Shown: positions 24,091-37,200 of the stretch, piece after piece | Numbering within the stretch: position 1 is the first letter of the stretch | Layout of the letters: the number at the start of each line of letters is the position of its first letter | From: Ischnura elegans | Lineage: Eukaryota > Arthropoda > Insecta > Odonata > Coenagrionidae | Direction: 5' to 3' | Assembly (NCBI RefSeq): GCF_921293095.1 | Contig: NC_060252.1 | Span: 4,898,001 to 4,962,000, forward strand | Length of the DNA: 64,000 nucleotides | Made by a program: the position numbers and the translations under genes | The notes under the pieces: model-generated | Told to the model about the DNA's origin: nothing | What the model saw: only the letters and a program-made list of their open reading frames with translations | Databases searched by the model: none

Positions 24091-24419
24091 ACCACCACAA
24101 GAATCATACCACTTACCTGGTCTACAAGTTGAGTTTCTCATTTATTTTAAGCATTTCATTTGTTTTTGTAATTTATTTTCACACTAGCCCATTCCGCCGC
24201 ATACCTGGGGCAGAACTTGGCAAAGGACATAATATTTTGCTTTAGTGAAAAAATATATAATTAAAAACTTTCTCCACTATAGTATTGTATTTTTGTGTTC
24301 AATGCATTTCAAAAGGTCTATTGACAACGGGAGGCACTTTTATTAGACCGTTGTGTGCTTGTTTTTTAATGTTTTGAACTCGATACGTCATTCTGCCCCG
24401 GGATTCCCTTAAACCCTGA
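24091..24419. other. Geneless stretch
   Basis: Nothing recognised. Confidence 0.4.
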
Positions 24420-24740
24420 AACCATCGCTCATTCAATAGTCACAACCCCTCCCCTCCGCCTTACCTCGCATAATCCTATGATATCCATCCTCCCTTAATC
24501 CATTTCCCTCACATTCCACGTCCCTACATTTATTGCCGACTTCTTCTTCTCCATCTTCTTCGGTTTCTTTGGTTCTTTCTTGACTACTGCTTTGACCTCC
24601 TCGCTGCCGTGAACGACACCCGCCCTTTGCGGACGGGTCCCGTTCGATGAGATTCCGAGGCTCATTTGGTTGTACTCCATGTTTTCAGGGAAGAGATAGT
24701 TGGTAGGGTTTCCCACTTCCATTCCAACAGTGTTTTTCAC
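24420..24740 (-). pseudogene. LINE endonuclease 5' fragment
   Basis: Read on the minus strand, a basic segment (KKEPKKPKKMEKKK) leads into INVGTWNVREMD, the start of the apurinic-type endonuclease of insect LINEs (canonically LNVGTWNVRT). After an in-frame stop it continues RMDIIGLCEVR, matching the next endonuclease block. The fragment then ends. It is a truncated, dead copy, probably of the same broad LINE group as the tail at 10230. Confidence 0.65.
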
Positions 24741-27700
24741 GTGACACCATCACGTGGACTATCTTTCGTATGGCTCCTACCCTTCGACCTATATCTGGCA
24801 TGGGTGGCCCTACCGGGTGTAATTGCGAATTAATCCCGTCAGTGCAGCTCTAGGGGTCATAGGAACGCGAAAGCCTTTCCACCACGACAAGGTTGTAGCC
24901 ATAGGGAAATGCCATCATCCGTTAGCATATTGTAAGTTACATTTGAGACATGTGTCAGCCTGTGTGAGACTGATGTTCGGGTTTCTTTGGGTATTTACCC
25001 AAATCTAACTTTGATTTCTGTGTAAATGCTCATTTTATTGCGCTCCCGGACGCACTTCCGTAACTCATTGGTTGTGTAGCTGTAATTAAAGTAACTGTTT
25101 CATGATTTTTCATTGTTAATTTCGATTGCAGACTATTTCTATTGCTATTAGTAGTCACGATTCAGAGAACAAACGAACGCGAGAGGTATCGCAATGAATT
25201 ACATTTTTCAGGTTTTCACTTTTTAAAGTTTCTCATTTCCCAAACTAGGTCCGAAAAAAAGACGTTTTCAATATTTTGCTCACAGGAAATTTGGGAGCGA
25301 TATGATGAAATCAAATTGAATAGTGACAAGATAAATTCGAATCCAGCGAATGGGGAAAGCATGCAAGAAGAAAAACAGCGCCCGCAGAGGGCACAAACAA
25401 ATACATCACTTGAAGTGTGGGGAAAAAAGAAAAGGTGAAGGAGATGTTACTTGGCTATCGACAGGCCGCACATCGAATACACGGGAGAATTAGACAGAAA
25501 TGATTGAACGTAGAATGAAAAGAAGCGAAATTCGTAAAATATATATGAAGGAGCCCTGATTGTCGACTCCTCTATTGGTGACTTCTATGGCCGAGCTCTC
25601 TCATAAACCTCGTGATGAGTAAACCATGCCCTCATTGCAAGTAATTGTCATCACAACTAGCCAGTTCACTATAAAATACTTTTTGAGCGCATTTGTCTAT
25701 GCTGAGTCCGTAGTGTGCTGTTTTCTTTCACACAAACTTAGAATTAAACATTGAAAATATTACTTAAAAGATATTCTACAAATAAATTCAGCATATTTTT
25801 CACAAGGTAGTCATTTTTTATATTTTTCATTTTTTCTGTAATTTCTTTCTTTTTTTGTTCAAAATAGCAAATTTTATCAATTGATACTTTTTATCTTTTC
25901 TAATTCTAATATGATAATTGCATCCAATGAATGAAGTGAAAACCAGAAGAAGTTGAAAGGCACAGATACAAGGCTCAGACAAGAGGAAGTTGATAAGCCA
26001 GCGCGTGTGTGCAGACGGAACTGCAGGGTCGTGGCTCCAAGTGACTGAGAGTAATACGTCATTGGATTGAGCCTGCTAGTAGAAATTATTGACTATTAAT
26101 GGATTGGTTGACTGATGGAAGTGCGTGGGTGGAAAAGACGTCGAGCTAATTTGGAGAGATGGAGGACGGGGGGAATAATTTGGGGAGAAAAAGTCTATTT
26201 CCAATGCATTTGTTGAGAGCAAAAATTTCGCTGGCATAAAGAAGTGTCGGTGCGATTGGAATAGAGATGAGTTTTACCCTAAAAATGCGGGGAAATGAAA
26301 AAATAAAGGGGATTAGAATAAAAAAAGATCTAGTTCTCGTGCTAATGCTTTGGAGGCGAACAATCCCAGACGATTATGAAAGTTCACTTGTTTTCTCAGT
26401 AGACGCTTATAAATTTATGAAAAGTTGCTCAAGGCAAACGTTGTTTGCTAATGAGTGGTGCCGTCCTCTTTTGCATGAACATTGCATCCTTGCGCTGACG
26501 ATGTAATAATTTTTACAGACAGGGGTCACCACCCTGCTGAACGTAGGCCCCGAAATATCCTCATGCAGAAATGGCCGCCGTTATGCTCAAACCCTATTGC
26601 ATAAAATGATAAAGATTATGAAGCATCGCCTCCACTCTACGGGTAGTATTTTGTTTTTTTTTTAATCTATTATTCGCCCAAAACCTATGCGTTTAGTCAA
26701 GATTACCAACAAAAACCTGTGGGTAAATCAATATAAATATATATATGCGGGAATATTTAATAACAATAATATTTTTAAACGGGCCCTTCTATAAATCATT
26801 ACAATAGACATAGTTACATTAGAATAAAAATTGAGAAAATTCGATATTTTGATGCACAAATTTTTAGATGCATTTTGTGATAAATGGAAAATATCTGTAG
26901 ATTTACCAATTCTGTTCACTATTCTAAAAATTGGTAGGTGATACACGTAATTCGTTCTTGCAAGAGGAATATGAAAATGGTTGTGAGATCTGGAGTCAAC
27001 GGATGGAACCCTTAGATTAACTAATGATCATAGATACGAAAACTTAATAAGATTTTTATGCGATGAGTTTTAGAATTCTATTCCTATTTGTTTCCTGCGT
27101 GCAGAAAGTGAGTAGATATTTGAAGTTTCCAAATATTTTCGCCACTACCACTTTTCGAATCACGAAATAAGGTATTCGTTTATCCAAGTTTTGTACTCAT
27201 GCAACTACTTTTTACCGAGATACAAGCTTCACCATTCCCTTTGCTACCGAAATATAAGCTTCAAATTTTGAATTGAATCTGCACTGCAAGTAGAAGCCCC
27301 GCGCTCAGCCGGCGGAGGGCAGCTCATAAAGAAATGATGATCAATCAATGCTCAGTGGGATGGGAGCGTTGAAACTTTCTCAGAACATCACATCAATATA
27401 ATCAAACAAATGACTAATAGACACGATATTTCCGATTCGATGAAATTTGTCCGCGCTCTGATGATTCCACCTCCCATAAAACGGAATCAACTCCGCACAG
27501 GTATGATTAATTTTTTAAAAACCTTTTCATGAATAAAAATGATTTTTGATCGACACATTAATCATTAGAAAGCTATTATTCATATTTTTTCAAATTTTGT
27601 AATTTTCCCAATACACAACCTGTACAGAGCAGTCGTAACTTTTTTCCCTACCGTATGTAAAGTAATGGGCTTTTAAGTTGTTTTTTTATATGCCGGGTCT

Positions 27701-27899
27701 AAATATACGTATAAATAATGTAAGGTGGTCTCAATATAAGCATTAACGCTTTTCGAATCAGAAAACGCATATTTTCACGACATTTAGGGGCCTGTCCTTT
27801 CTCCAACCTGCCCATTACCCAAGTAAACATTGTTTTTATAGATATATACTGCCCTCCCCTGTTCGCAGACTCACTGGACTTTTGCCGTCCGCGACGATG
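24741..27899. other. Geneless stretch
   Basis: Several ORFs of 60-100 codons (25142, 25877, 26267, 26728) have no motif I recognise. No repeat structure or RNA gene was identified. Confidence 0.35.
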
Positions 27900-28200
27900 A
27901 CTTTCACGAGTGACGTCATTAAAGCCCTGGTTCGTTTACTCAATCACGGAAAACCCTCATTGAGGGACGGAATCACTCAAAATATAGAAAATAATCACGA
28001 ACCACGGGAGTCCCATGCACGAGGGCGAGGAGAAGGCGCACCGAGCCTCAGGGGCATGAGTTCGTGACGTCATCAATTTGTCAGCGATATGGCCGTCAAT
28101 TTTTCGTCAAGAATAACTTGGAAAGTGGTCGAAGGATCGAAATACGGAAAATAATGGCCAGCTTATCATTGAAACTGAATCAGAATCGACAATAAAAGAA
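27900..28200. repeat. Dispersed repeat with two TGACGTCA palindromes (copy B)
   Basis: TGACGTCA at 27911-27918 and 28065-28072. The second is followed by TCAATTTGTCAGCGA, then GGATCGAAATACGGA and ATCAGAATCGACAA, in the order seen at 15630-15950. The copies are clearly related but diverged. Confidence 0.6.
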
Positions 28201-31200
28201 AATTGTCGAATTGGCTCAATTTTCTATCAGATTAGTATTACAGCATGGAGTGAGGTCCATAAAGTAGGCAATAACAATGTACAATAATGTTATACAATTC
28301 TTAATACAAGAGGCACCAAGCTTACCACCACGCATTTTTTATACAAAATGCTCGTGCATAATAGTTTCTAAGGCATATTAGCATTTCTCCTTAATTATGA
28401 TGCACATACATATTCCACCTGAATACAAAAAAAAACATAACAGTAATTCGTATCTGAAATGACAATGCTTTGCACTTTGACGGAATCTTTTCAATTATTT
28501 TATGGTATAAATGATTTTTGGTACGCCATTTGTAAATTCCATGTCTTCTATAATCAATTCAAAAATAAATTTTTCAATAGATTGTTTCACATTTAGGAGG
28601 AAGTCATTTAGAAATGAAATTAATTTTTTTATTTAGGATGATTTTAAATAGAATTATCTTTGTAGGGATGCTGAATGTACTCTCAACAGAGTGCCTGGAT
28701 GAAAATCATTGCTTATTTTAATTTCTCTATATTCAATTACTTTTACTTCATGCCTCAAACCTAATATCCCAAGGTTCATAGATTCTTTTGTGCAGACACT
28801 AGAGTATCACAACTGTGCACAATAAAAAGACACACATTACGATATAATAACAAACAATTCACAAATTTGTTGGTTTCATACGTCCTTAGAATTTATGAGC
28901 CAATATGACGACAATAACAAATTGCACGTGCACAAAAAAGCCGTGACCAATTATACAGAAGTTATTTTTACATTCCATCTTGTTCCATGGTGTTCTTATT
29001 TCATCATGTTATTGTTTAATGCCAATTGGTTTGATTGCAGTGCTTACTTAAGGGGATGTAAGCGAAGGGTGCGTCTTTTATTTTCGGATATAAAACTTAC
29101 CAGGACCAAGGAAACACATGAGATCAGTGCGACAATTTGTTCAACGTTGGATACATTTTCAATACAAATTGATACGGATATTAAAATCACGACACGTAGA
29201 TAAATTGTAGGACAAGTATACGAGCAATTACTTGAAAATTCAAAAGGGTATTGGGAGATTTAAAGAAAACAAGCTTCTCAGCTGGTTTTATGTGGTTCTC
29301 GATGAAGAAAAACACAGCGATAACCTAAGATAATCATTTCCTGAGGGTAAAGACTGGCATGCAGAAAAAATCAGCAATTAACATAAAATAAAATCAGCAA
29401 AAAAATTATCTTCACTGGACGCTAATAGTAATAAAAAAATACCTGGGGCTGGACGCCATCTATCATTCTTCTTCAGAAATATAATAAGAGCTAACCGGCG
29501 CACATCGCGAATACACCGACGCAATGAAAATGAACACTGCGCGTCCCAACGCCTCACGCCAATTAATTCCAAATAAACTAAACCCCTTCGCTCTAATTTC
29601 AATTGTTGATTACATTTTTTTCCATAAAAGCCGCCATTATGAGTACTGGAATCTCACTTTGAGTACTCTGTCCGGATAATTTATTACGAATTCTGCTAAA
29701 AAACGGCCTAAAAAACACAAGTGTAAGCTGTTCATATCATCATGATATTTATAAATGCGTACTTGGTAAGTAACCACTAAAAGTAAGGTGATAGATGTGA
29801 ATCAAAGTTCTTCAATAAGCCATCAAAGTAATCATACGCGTGATAAGTATTAAACGGTGCACATCAAATAAAATTTCCTTTTTAATTGTACAGTTTGTCC
29901 GTTTTGATTGCTCTTTCTTTACCTCTCCATCATTGCCATTTTCACTGTCTAAGTTACAGATAACGATTCATCGTTCCCACCTTTGTACTATAAATTCATC
30001 TTTCCCTCTTTTGCGACGTGAAGAAGATCACATTTATTCTGTACATGTTGTAAGAGGGTGGAAGTGATGAAAATTTGGTCCAAAATCTTATGCATATCAA
30101 TAACGTCGAAGAGTAGATAATGGAATATCGGGCAAAATATTACGTATTCAAAACTTACCTATGAATCTGAGCCTACGCGTACGGAGTCAGGTTTTTTTCT
30201 TATCCTATTGTTTCTGGGTATTTCACCGCGTTTAAGCGTGTTCATTGACGCCAGTTTTCATGGTGTTCCGACCAACGTCTCAATGTTAAGGGTCAGGCCC
30301 ATTTCGCCTCACGCAGGAGAACTTTGGCATCGAATTTGCGTTCTTCCTCTACCGCCTTGGATATTTCTTGGAACCCATCTTATACAAGCTAGAGAGGAAT
30401 CTCCTTTGAGCATCTTATATGCTACCATGGCGAAATCGATCGTTTTCTCAATCAGCATCGGTTATCAGGTCGATTCTATCCTTAAAAAATGACGATTTCT
30501 TCGACAAATGGAGGGGAATGATTCAATTCAGGAAAAACAGTTTCAACTGTCAACTCAGGGGAAACATACTGGGAGTGAACAATGCCAAGCTTTACTATTT
30601 GACTCAGCAAGTACTATTTCTCAGGGACGATAATATGAAGATGATGGTAGGTGAGTTAACTTCGTGGAAGTTTTACATGATAAAATATTAACCATAAGTT
30701 ACGGCTTCTTCAAGAGGGTTCAAGTAGAAAAATCCGAGGCATCAAAGAATCCACTCATAACATTAGAGCTGAAAATGCTCTCAGAATTTAGAGTGAGCGA
30801 TACACTCGATCCAATGCAATTACAATCTGGTTGTAACGCCTACTGCTGTGAATGACTGAACTCCAAAGCGAAATTCAAAATTTTTCAAAATGTGAATTTT
30901 TAAATGCAAATTTTGAAAAAACGTATCTTCACTTCATAAAAATGTATTCGACAAGTTAAAAGTGCAGCAATAAACCTAGGTATTCCGCTATACTTTAAAA
31001 CTGACTACCTATGGACGGTTAGGTAAAAATTTAATGATTCAATGGTTTGATGATTCTAAGGAAACCATTGATTGAGTATCTTTCGTCAATATTTACATTA
31101 AATTTCACCTAATATCAGTTAAAATACTTTGTGGGAAAACTCTTTCTGAATGCAACATTGAAAAACCTGAACTTTTAATGATATGCGTTATCAAAGTCTT

Positions 31201-33074
31201 TAAACAATTGTGTTCGGAAGATTTATGTACGGAAGTATTTATATTTCTATAATGCTCGTGCAGAATTACTTTTAAATATTGCTTTCTTTCATCAAAGTAA
31301 AGGTATGAAATATGATTTTCCAGCTATATAACTTGCTAGATATACATTCAAAGTTTTTACAGGAATAACTTTTATCAACTGCTGCCAAGTTTTTGCCGAG
31401 TTACTAACTGCTGTCATCGGTGCAAGCTATAAATTCCCTATTTATGGTACAATTAGCTACATTCCCCGTGATATGTCACCAAAGCCTCTTCAATATTACC
31501 AAAATGAACAACGTGAGGATAAACTTGCATTCTCCGTATAACTTATATGAATACTTTTAGACGGAAACCTTTTGTACTTTACGTAAAATTAACCTCAAAT
31601 AGTCCATAATATTCTACCACCGCCCTACAAGAAAGTGATCACGCAATTTTATTAAGTTATTTTTCCTCAACTACTTATGACAGGTCATTTTACATTGAGC
31701 TTGGCGGGAGTAGTGAATCTGGATCTGAAAAAATACATAACATCCAAATTAGTCTGCCATTTTGTTTTAGTGTCGCAATTTAATTCAATATCTAAATCAC
31801 TTTTAATTTTGATGATGAATAAAACGCACATAAAGATAAAATTTTAGCAATGAAGTCGTGCACCAAGGAAAACATACTATATCATTCCTAGTACGCCGTC
31901 TGATAAACATAATATACTCCTAGTAAGAGCGGGTAATTATTATGGATTTTATCCCGTCTTTGCCTTCTTACCTTCGCGTAAAAATATTAATTACCTCATC
32001 GCAACAACAGAGGAAAAAACATTGCACAAATTCAAGGATTGCCAAGAACCGTATCGTCTATTTTAGACGTGGAAATAGTTTCCACTCGCTAAAATCCCCG
32101 AACCGGTACCTGTTTCATTGCCATGCGAATAATGCTATTAACATATTGCCACTGGTCCCACTTCGCTTCCGCTGATTTCAATTTGCTTGGAGGATAATTA
32201 CGCTGAAATATGTTTGCTTCGGCATTCGTAACACAGAGCACTACGCGAACCAATAGAAGTCCCATCGATTTCAGTCCAAATCAATTAGAAACATTCTTCG
32301 CGAACTTGCTCTGACCTTGCTGAGTGCGCTGAGCTAAATTCGATGGAGTAATGATTTCCGCTTCCAAGCGAAGTTGAGACATTTCCAATGAAACCAACTT
32401 GGAAAAGAGATCGATCACTAAGCATCATTTCATTGCGAATTGAATAATTCAAATTGGATTTTTGTCAACTCATATCATTGACAAAGAAATGCAACCATGG
32501 TTTTACCACTTCGAAAATTCACAAGCATTACAATTATAGGCATTTTTCAATTCAAAAACAGATAGTAGATAGGTAAAATGGAGGCTTCGGACTGCATTCA
32601 GATGAACCATTGAGAGAGCGAAGAGCGATGGAAAATAATTATATTGCGAATGGTAATATGTTACGATGAAAATATCGATCTTGAAAACTATATCTCAGTG
32701 TTTTAAAACATTGAGACAATAAATTGTGACAGTTAAACATTGCACCTTTGATGACATTCAGCCTTTTCGAATCCACAATATTCATATTTCTGGCATATAA
32801 AAGTTGTTTTATTCTGTACGATTTCCATGATCATTCACTGTTTCCCATCAGGATACCAAATAGGACAGACGAGCTGTACCGTATGCACGTGCGATCCCAA
32901 AGCAGGGCGGTGCAAGCGAAGTGGACTGACTCAGCTTGCTTTATTCCCAGCTCATATCGGTCTGGCCAACTGACCGCTGCCACACGCACAACCGCAGCGA
33001 GAAGAGCAAGTCTGGTAAATCGGATTTCATATGGGAAGGGTGCTTTTTGCAATGACAGATTATGAGCACTGCGC
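28201..33074. other. Geneless intergenic stretch
   Basis: About 4.9 kb, mostly AT-rich. ORFs at 28895, 29378, 30208-30492, 30419 and 32748-33065 were read and none shows a known domain. No tRNA, rRNA or mobile element with definable ends was found. Confidence 0.35.
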
Positions 33075-33480
33075 TGGTGCAGCGGAGGGCGTGGTGGCTA
33101 TAGTGCTGGGCATCTAACTAAAGGGTCCCCAGTTCAATTGAAGGACGAAGCCTCAGGAAAATGAAAATGAAAACTTCTCGAGGAGCCAAGTGCTCCCCTT
33201 ATCTTGAGTGTGTAACTTGATATGGTATGGTGTTTGATGACGGAGGCGACTGACATTTGGCACCGTGGGAAAGGATGAAGGCATGGGGGAGGGAGACTCG
33301 GTATCGGGATTAGCGTGATCTTAACGAAAGGCACCAAGGGAATCACGGCTTAACGTCCCGTCCGACGGACGGAGTGCACTTCAAGCACAAGCCAGGAAAA
33401 CACGGATCTCCCTCACTGTCGGGGTTTGAACCAGGACCCACAGGGAGAGAAGCCCCCGCACCACATCAATCCTCAGGGTG
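33075..33480. repeat. SINE with tRNA-like motifs at both ends
   Basis: The left end on the plus strand has TGGTGGCTATAGTGCTGGGC, then CCCAGTTCAATT (A-box and B-box like). The right end on the minus strand has CCTGGTTCAAACCCCGAC (B-box like) at about 33420-33440. The part at 33300-33480 is shared with the repeat at 1-205, including the GACGGACGGAGTGC block. Opposing tRNA-like ends suggest either a composite element or two SINEs inserted head to head. It sits about 300 bp downstream of the receptor stop codon. Confidence 0.6.
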
Positions 33481-33774
33481 TGCATTACACACGCTTAAGT
33501 ATTAGTCTGGTGTGAGCTCTATCCTCACCTATCCATACCGACTTACAGATGGCTCGTGAAGCAGATGTAGCATGTACACAAGCCAATCTGTTCATTTTTG
33601 TATGAATCTCTGACTGAGGGAGTAAGTATAAGATGTCCACGAAATGACGGTGCCTCATTGCAATGGCGTACCATATTATTTGAGCCGCCCTCCTTTAAGA
33701 ACGGCCACAGCTTATCGTCATCCGTAGTCCTCGTAGTCTTCCAGCGAGTATTCCGACGCGAGCAAGAGCAGGGG
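33481..33774 (-). other. Presumed receptor 3' UTR and downstream flank
   Basis: Sequence immediately downstream (minus strand) of the receptor stop at 33775-33777. I see no clear AATAAA polyadenylation signal, so the 3' end of the transcript is not placed. Confidence 0.35.
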
Positions 33775-34239
33775 TCAGTTGTTCTCTCCGGCCACGAAGA
33801 CGACGTTTCGCCTGGGTCCGATGCCGTCTTCTCCAGTGGTGTGCCAGCCCTCTGCCTGGTACTCGTCCGTGATGTAGTACATGTAAGCGATCCAGTAGAT
33901 GGTGATGAGCCCGAAGAACATGATGGGGAAGAGGCGCCGCGAGGTGATGTCTATCTTGGAGAACTTCCCGGCCGGCACCAGCGCCTCCGACCCTTCGGGC
34001 CCCCGTCCGTTGGGCGACTGGTCCACGCCCAGGAACATCATCACGGAGCCGAACTCCTCCTTGGTGAACATGCGTGAGCTGCGCCACGCGCGGATCGGCG
34101 CCATGAGCGTGTGCTGCCACTTGGGGGCGTCCACGGGGGAAGCGGTCACGCTGCGCGCGCCGCGACGCAAGTCGGCGCCTCGGCCGATGTCGGCGTCGCA
34201 GCCCACGCCGAGCCGATCCGCGGACTCCGACACCGCCAT
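33775..34239 (-). CDS. Receptor exon h: end of M3-M4 loop, M4 and stop
   Basis: 465 bp including the TGA stop at 33775-33777. The acceptor has a pyrimidine-rich tract ending CTTCGCGCAG. It encodes a basic loop segment, then [20 protein letters not shown], the fourth membrane helix with the family's RxxFPxxFxxxNxxYW-like pattern, and a tail of about 35 residues ending GENN. A tail this long after M4 is unusual for the family, where only a few residues normally follow. The ATG at the exon start is fortuitous. GC content is higher than in the flanking introns. Confidence 0.92.
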   Translation of the reverse strand: MAVSESADRLGVGCDADIGRGADLRRGARSVTASPVDAPKWQHTLMAPIRAWRSSRMFTKEEFGSVMMFLGVDQSPNGRGPEGSEALVPAGKFSKIDITSRRLFPIMFFGLITIYWIAYMYYITDEYQAEGWHTTGEDGIGPRRNVVFVAGENN

Positions 34240-37200
34240 CTGCGCGAAGATTGAGACAAAAACAATCAGATCCTCGTTCGGCCACTTTTTTCTAGCAGTT
34301 CATCATAATTCCAAGTGAAAGGGTGAAAAAAAAACGTAAAAAATAACCAAGTTCAGCCTGGAATCGAAATTGAATCTATAAATTGGTGTCGCGTTTGCTC
34401 CCAGTAAGCTATTTTCCTCCAAGGCGAATTTTTGACGAGATTTTCCGAACATAATGCTCGCGACTATATAACACACTGTAGCTCAAGAGACGTGCTTATG
34501 AAGCCGCTGTCGGAGAGAAGGCACAATCTGTCCCTATGCAGCAGCGACATTTTTCCAAATTACTGCATATAGCATGCAACTTAGTATGCAGTCAAGCACC
34601 TGAAAGCAAAGTATTAAAATGTAGCCTGACAAAAACTTTCAAATCAGATCACGTAGCTGCGTAAAAACTTACATGTTCAATGCAGTAATTCATTATGCAA
34701 ATTTTACGTACATTTTTAATCGGTTGCATTTAACTCAATACACTCCCTTTCTAGCCATCTCAAAATGGAGAATGCGATCCGCAACACGGATTCGCTTTTT
34801 TCTCAATATCTTCTTTGATTATCCCGATGTGAGGGATTCCTCCACTCAATACCGTCAATGACGTCATGCCAAAAACGATGGAGGTAAGTAAAAGGAGACA
34901 CGGGGAACCTGTGGAATACCACATCGATGTCTTGCCAATTTACGATTTTTTTACTTTGAATTCAGGGCCATCTCAAGGATCACCAAACTGTCACAGTCAC
35001 TGAATGCATGATTGGAGAAAAATGCGAATGTGTTGCAGTTCACCTAATTAACTTTATGACGACTTTGAAGATCACAGAATAAAGTCTTAACAATTGAAAA
35101 TTGCACACGAAACACGCAAAATTGAAATTTAATAACACAATTCATCGTAACTGTTGTCTCCTTGCAAATTCAGATGGCAACTTCTATCCAGAAAAAACAA
35201 TGGGAACTTTGTTATTCTTTCGACAAGCCCACGCGTTCCGGTAAATATCCGACAAAAGGTATAATTGATTTGGTAAAAGTATTCTGTCTGAAAATATCAT
35301 GCACTACTGAGCCCCGAAGTATAGAAATATACCAAAATGTAGATAGATTTACTTTGTAACCAAAATAGGCACAATGGTTCACGAATTGTAAAATTCTAAT
35401 CAGTATCTAGTGATTATAATAAAGCTATAATAATAACACTACATAAAATTTCGTAATGGGTGAAAGTAGTAAGCAAGAACTAAGTAATAGTATACATTAC
35501 TAGCGAGCAAAGAGAATTACCAACTTGTAGAAATATATAAAGATACACCAAAGACCAATACGGTAAAGATAACAATAATGACCATAGTGTAATTAATGTC
35601 TTAAAATCCTTAAATCACGGTCAATACGCAACATTTGAATCCATAAAATCACTAAATTGAGGAAAAACACATTCTACAAACATATGTTTCTTGATACTAG
35701 CAGTGTTCATCTCAAAGACTAAGCAATCTAACTGCTCTTCGGATTCAATATTTCTATAAATAACTACAAAAATACTCTTAATAATGCCTCTATCAAACTA
35801 CTTATCCAATATATAGTTATGATAACCAATACTTCTATAGAGATTAAGGAGAAAGCCTTGGTTAATTGCTAAAGCATGTAAAGAATTCGAAAAAGGCTAT
35901 TCGGGCTTCCAGCCGGGTGGTCTCCCTCCATTCTGCCGACGTTTCGGATCACGACCGGGGTTCCATCCTTAGGGCTAATGGTGAGTGGATGAAGTTTGCC
36001 AGCTTATATACTCTTCAATTGGTTGGAATGTCTAACGTGATTGGCCGGGAGGCAGCCAATTTTATTTTCCTAAGTGCCGGTTTCCATACATTACTTAGTG
36101 AAAACCCGGCGTCACGGTTGTGGGTGTTACTTGTCAGCCGGATCTCGATGGATTCCTTAATAAATCTTTCCCAGAATTTAGTCTCACGGCATAGAATCTC
36201 CACTTGGTCCCACTCACTGCACGGTCGGATTCAATGGCGCGTTCTACAACCGTGGATTTTTCCGGTTGGCAGAGCCTAAGGTGTCTCTTATGTTCTCTGA
36301 TCCTGGTATTAATGGTTCTCCCCGTTTCCCCAACGCACACCTGCCCACACTCGCAAGGAATTTGGTAGACCCCTGGAGTTTACTAAGTACTGCATGGAAA
36401 TCGACACTTAGGAAAATAAGATTGGCTGCCTCCCGGCCAATCACGTTAGACATTCCAACCGATGAAGACCATATGAGCAGGCAAACTTCATAGCCCTGAG
36501 GATGGAACCCGACTCGTGTTCCGAAACGTCGGCAGAATGGAGGGAGACCACCCGGCTGGAAGCCCGAATAGCCTGTTTCGAAAATATTCGCCGGGAAAGC
36601 ATCAGATTTTACTTCGTGTAAAGAATGTTTCCATATGATATTTCTACCTTAAACACGAACATGAGTTGACTGTAGAACGACTAGCTTCAATACAGCTAGC
36701 AAAGTAAGTATTATTAATAGTGACCCTTAACTTACCAACATCATTAGCTGTGAGAGAAAAAGAGAAAATTGAATTATGCATAGACAAGAGAAAGAAAAAA
36801 TCCAATTGAATAAGAAAGAGTGCATAATTTCTCCAAATTATGTATGTGCAAAGAATGGACACTCAATGTAAATTCAGGTTACACGGATACATCTTAATTT
36901 TAATAAGTCTTAAATGTAACCTTTCTCCAAGAACATCATTTCTTTCCCATTTTCTTTTAAATATAACCACAAATTTTCAAAAAATTTCAATTATTTAGAT
37001 TGATAACGTTGTTGGTTATTTAATGCCTTTTGTGTATTGAATATAGCATAGTCATGAATATCCATTCCTAAAACTCCGAAAACAATGTATAACGAAATGG
37101 GAAAATGAAAAAGTGTTTGGAAGTGTATGCTCAGGTCTTGCAAAGTGAAGCGAGAGGAGGAATGAAGAGGAAATGCATTGGTATGATGGAGAAAATGTCA

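Larger units (their letters stand above)
35886..36582 (-). mobile_element. Penelope-like element relic in receptor intron
   Basis: About 700 bp: a GIY-YIG endonuclease fragment on the minus strand flanked by inverted repeats of about 200 bp. Both outer ends carry AGGCTATTCGGGCTTCCAGC and continue into the block CTCCATTCTGCCGACGTTTC. Penelope-like elements typically have such partly inverted terminal repeats and a C-terminal GIY-YIG domain. The reverse transcriptase part is absent. It lies in the sense orientation of the receptor transcript. Confidence 0.8.

Noticed and set aside
33598..34318. Long overlapping ORFs on both strands around receptor exon h
   Set aside because: They are antisense or out-of-frame shadows of the GC-rich exon carrying M4; only the frame with M4 is supported.
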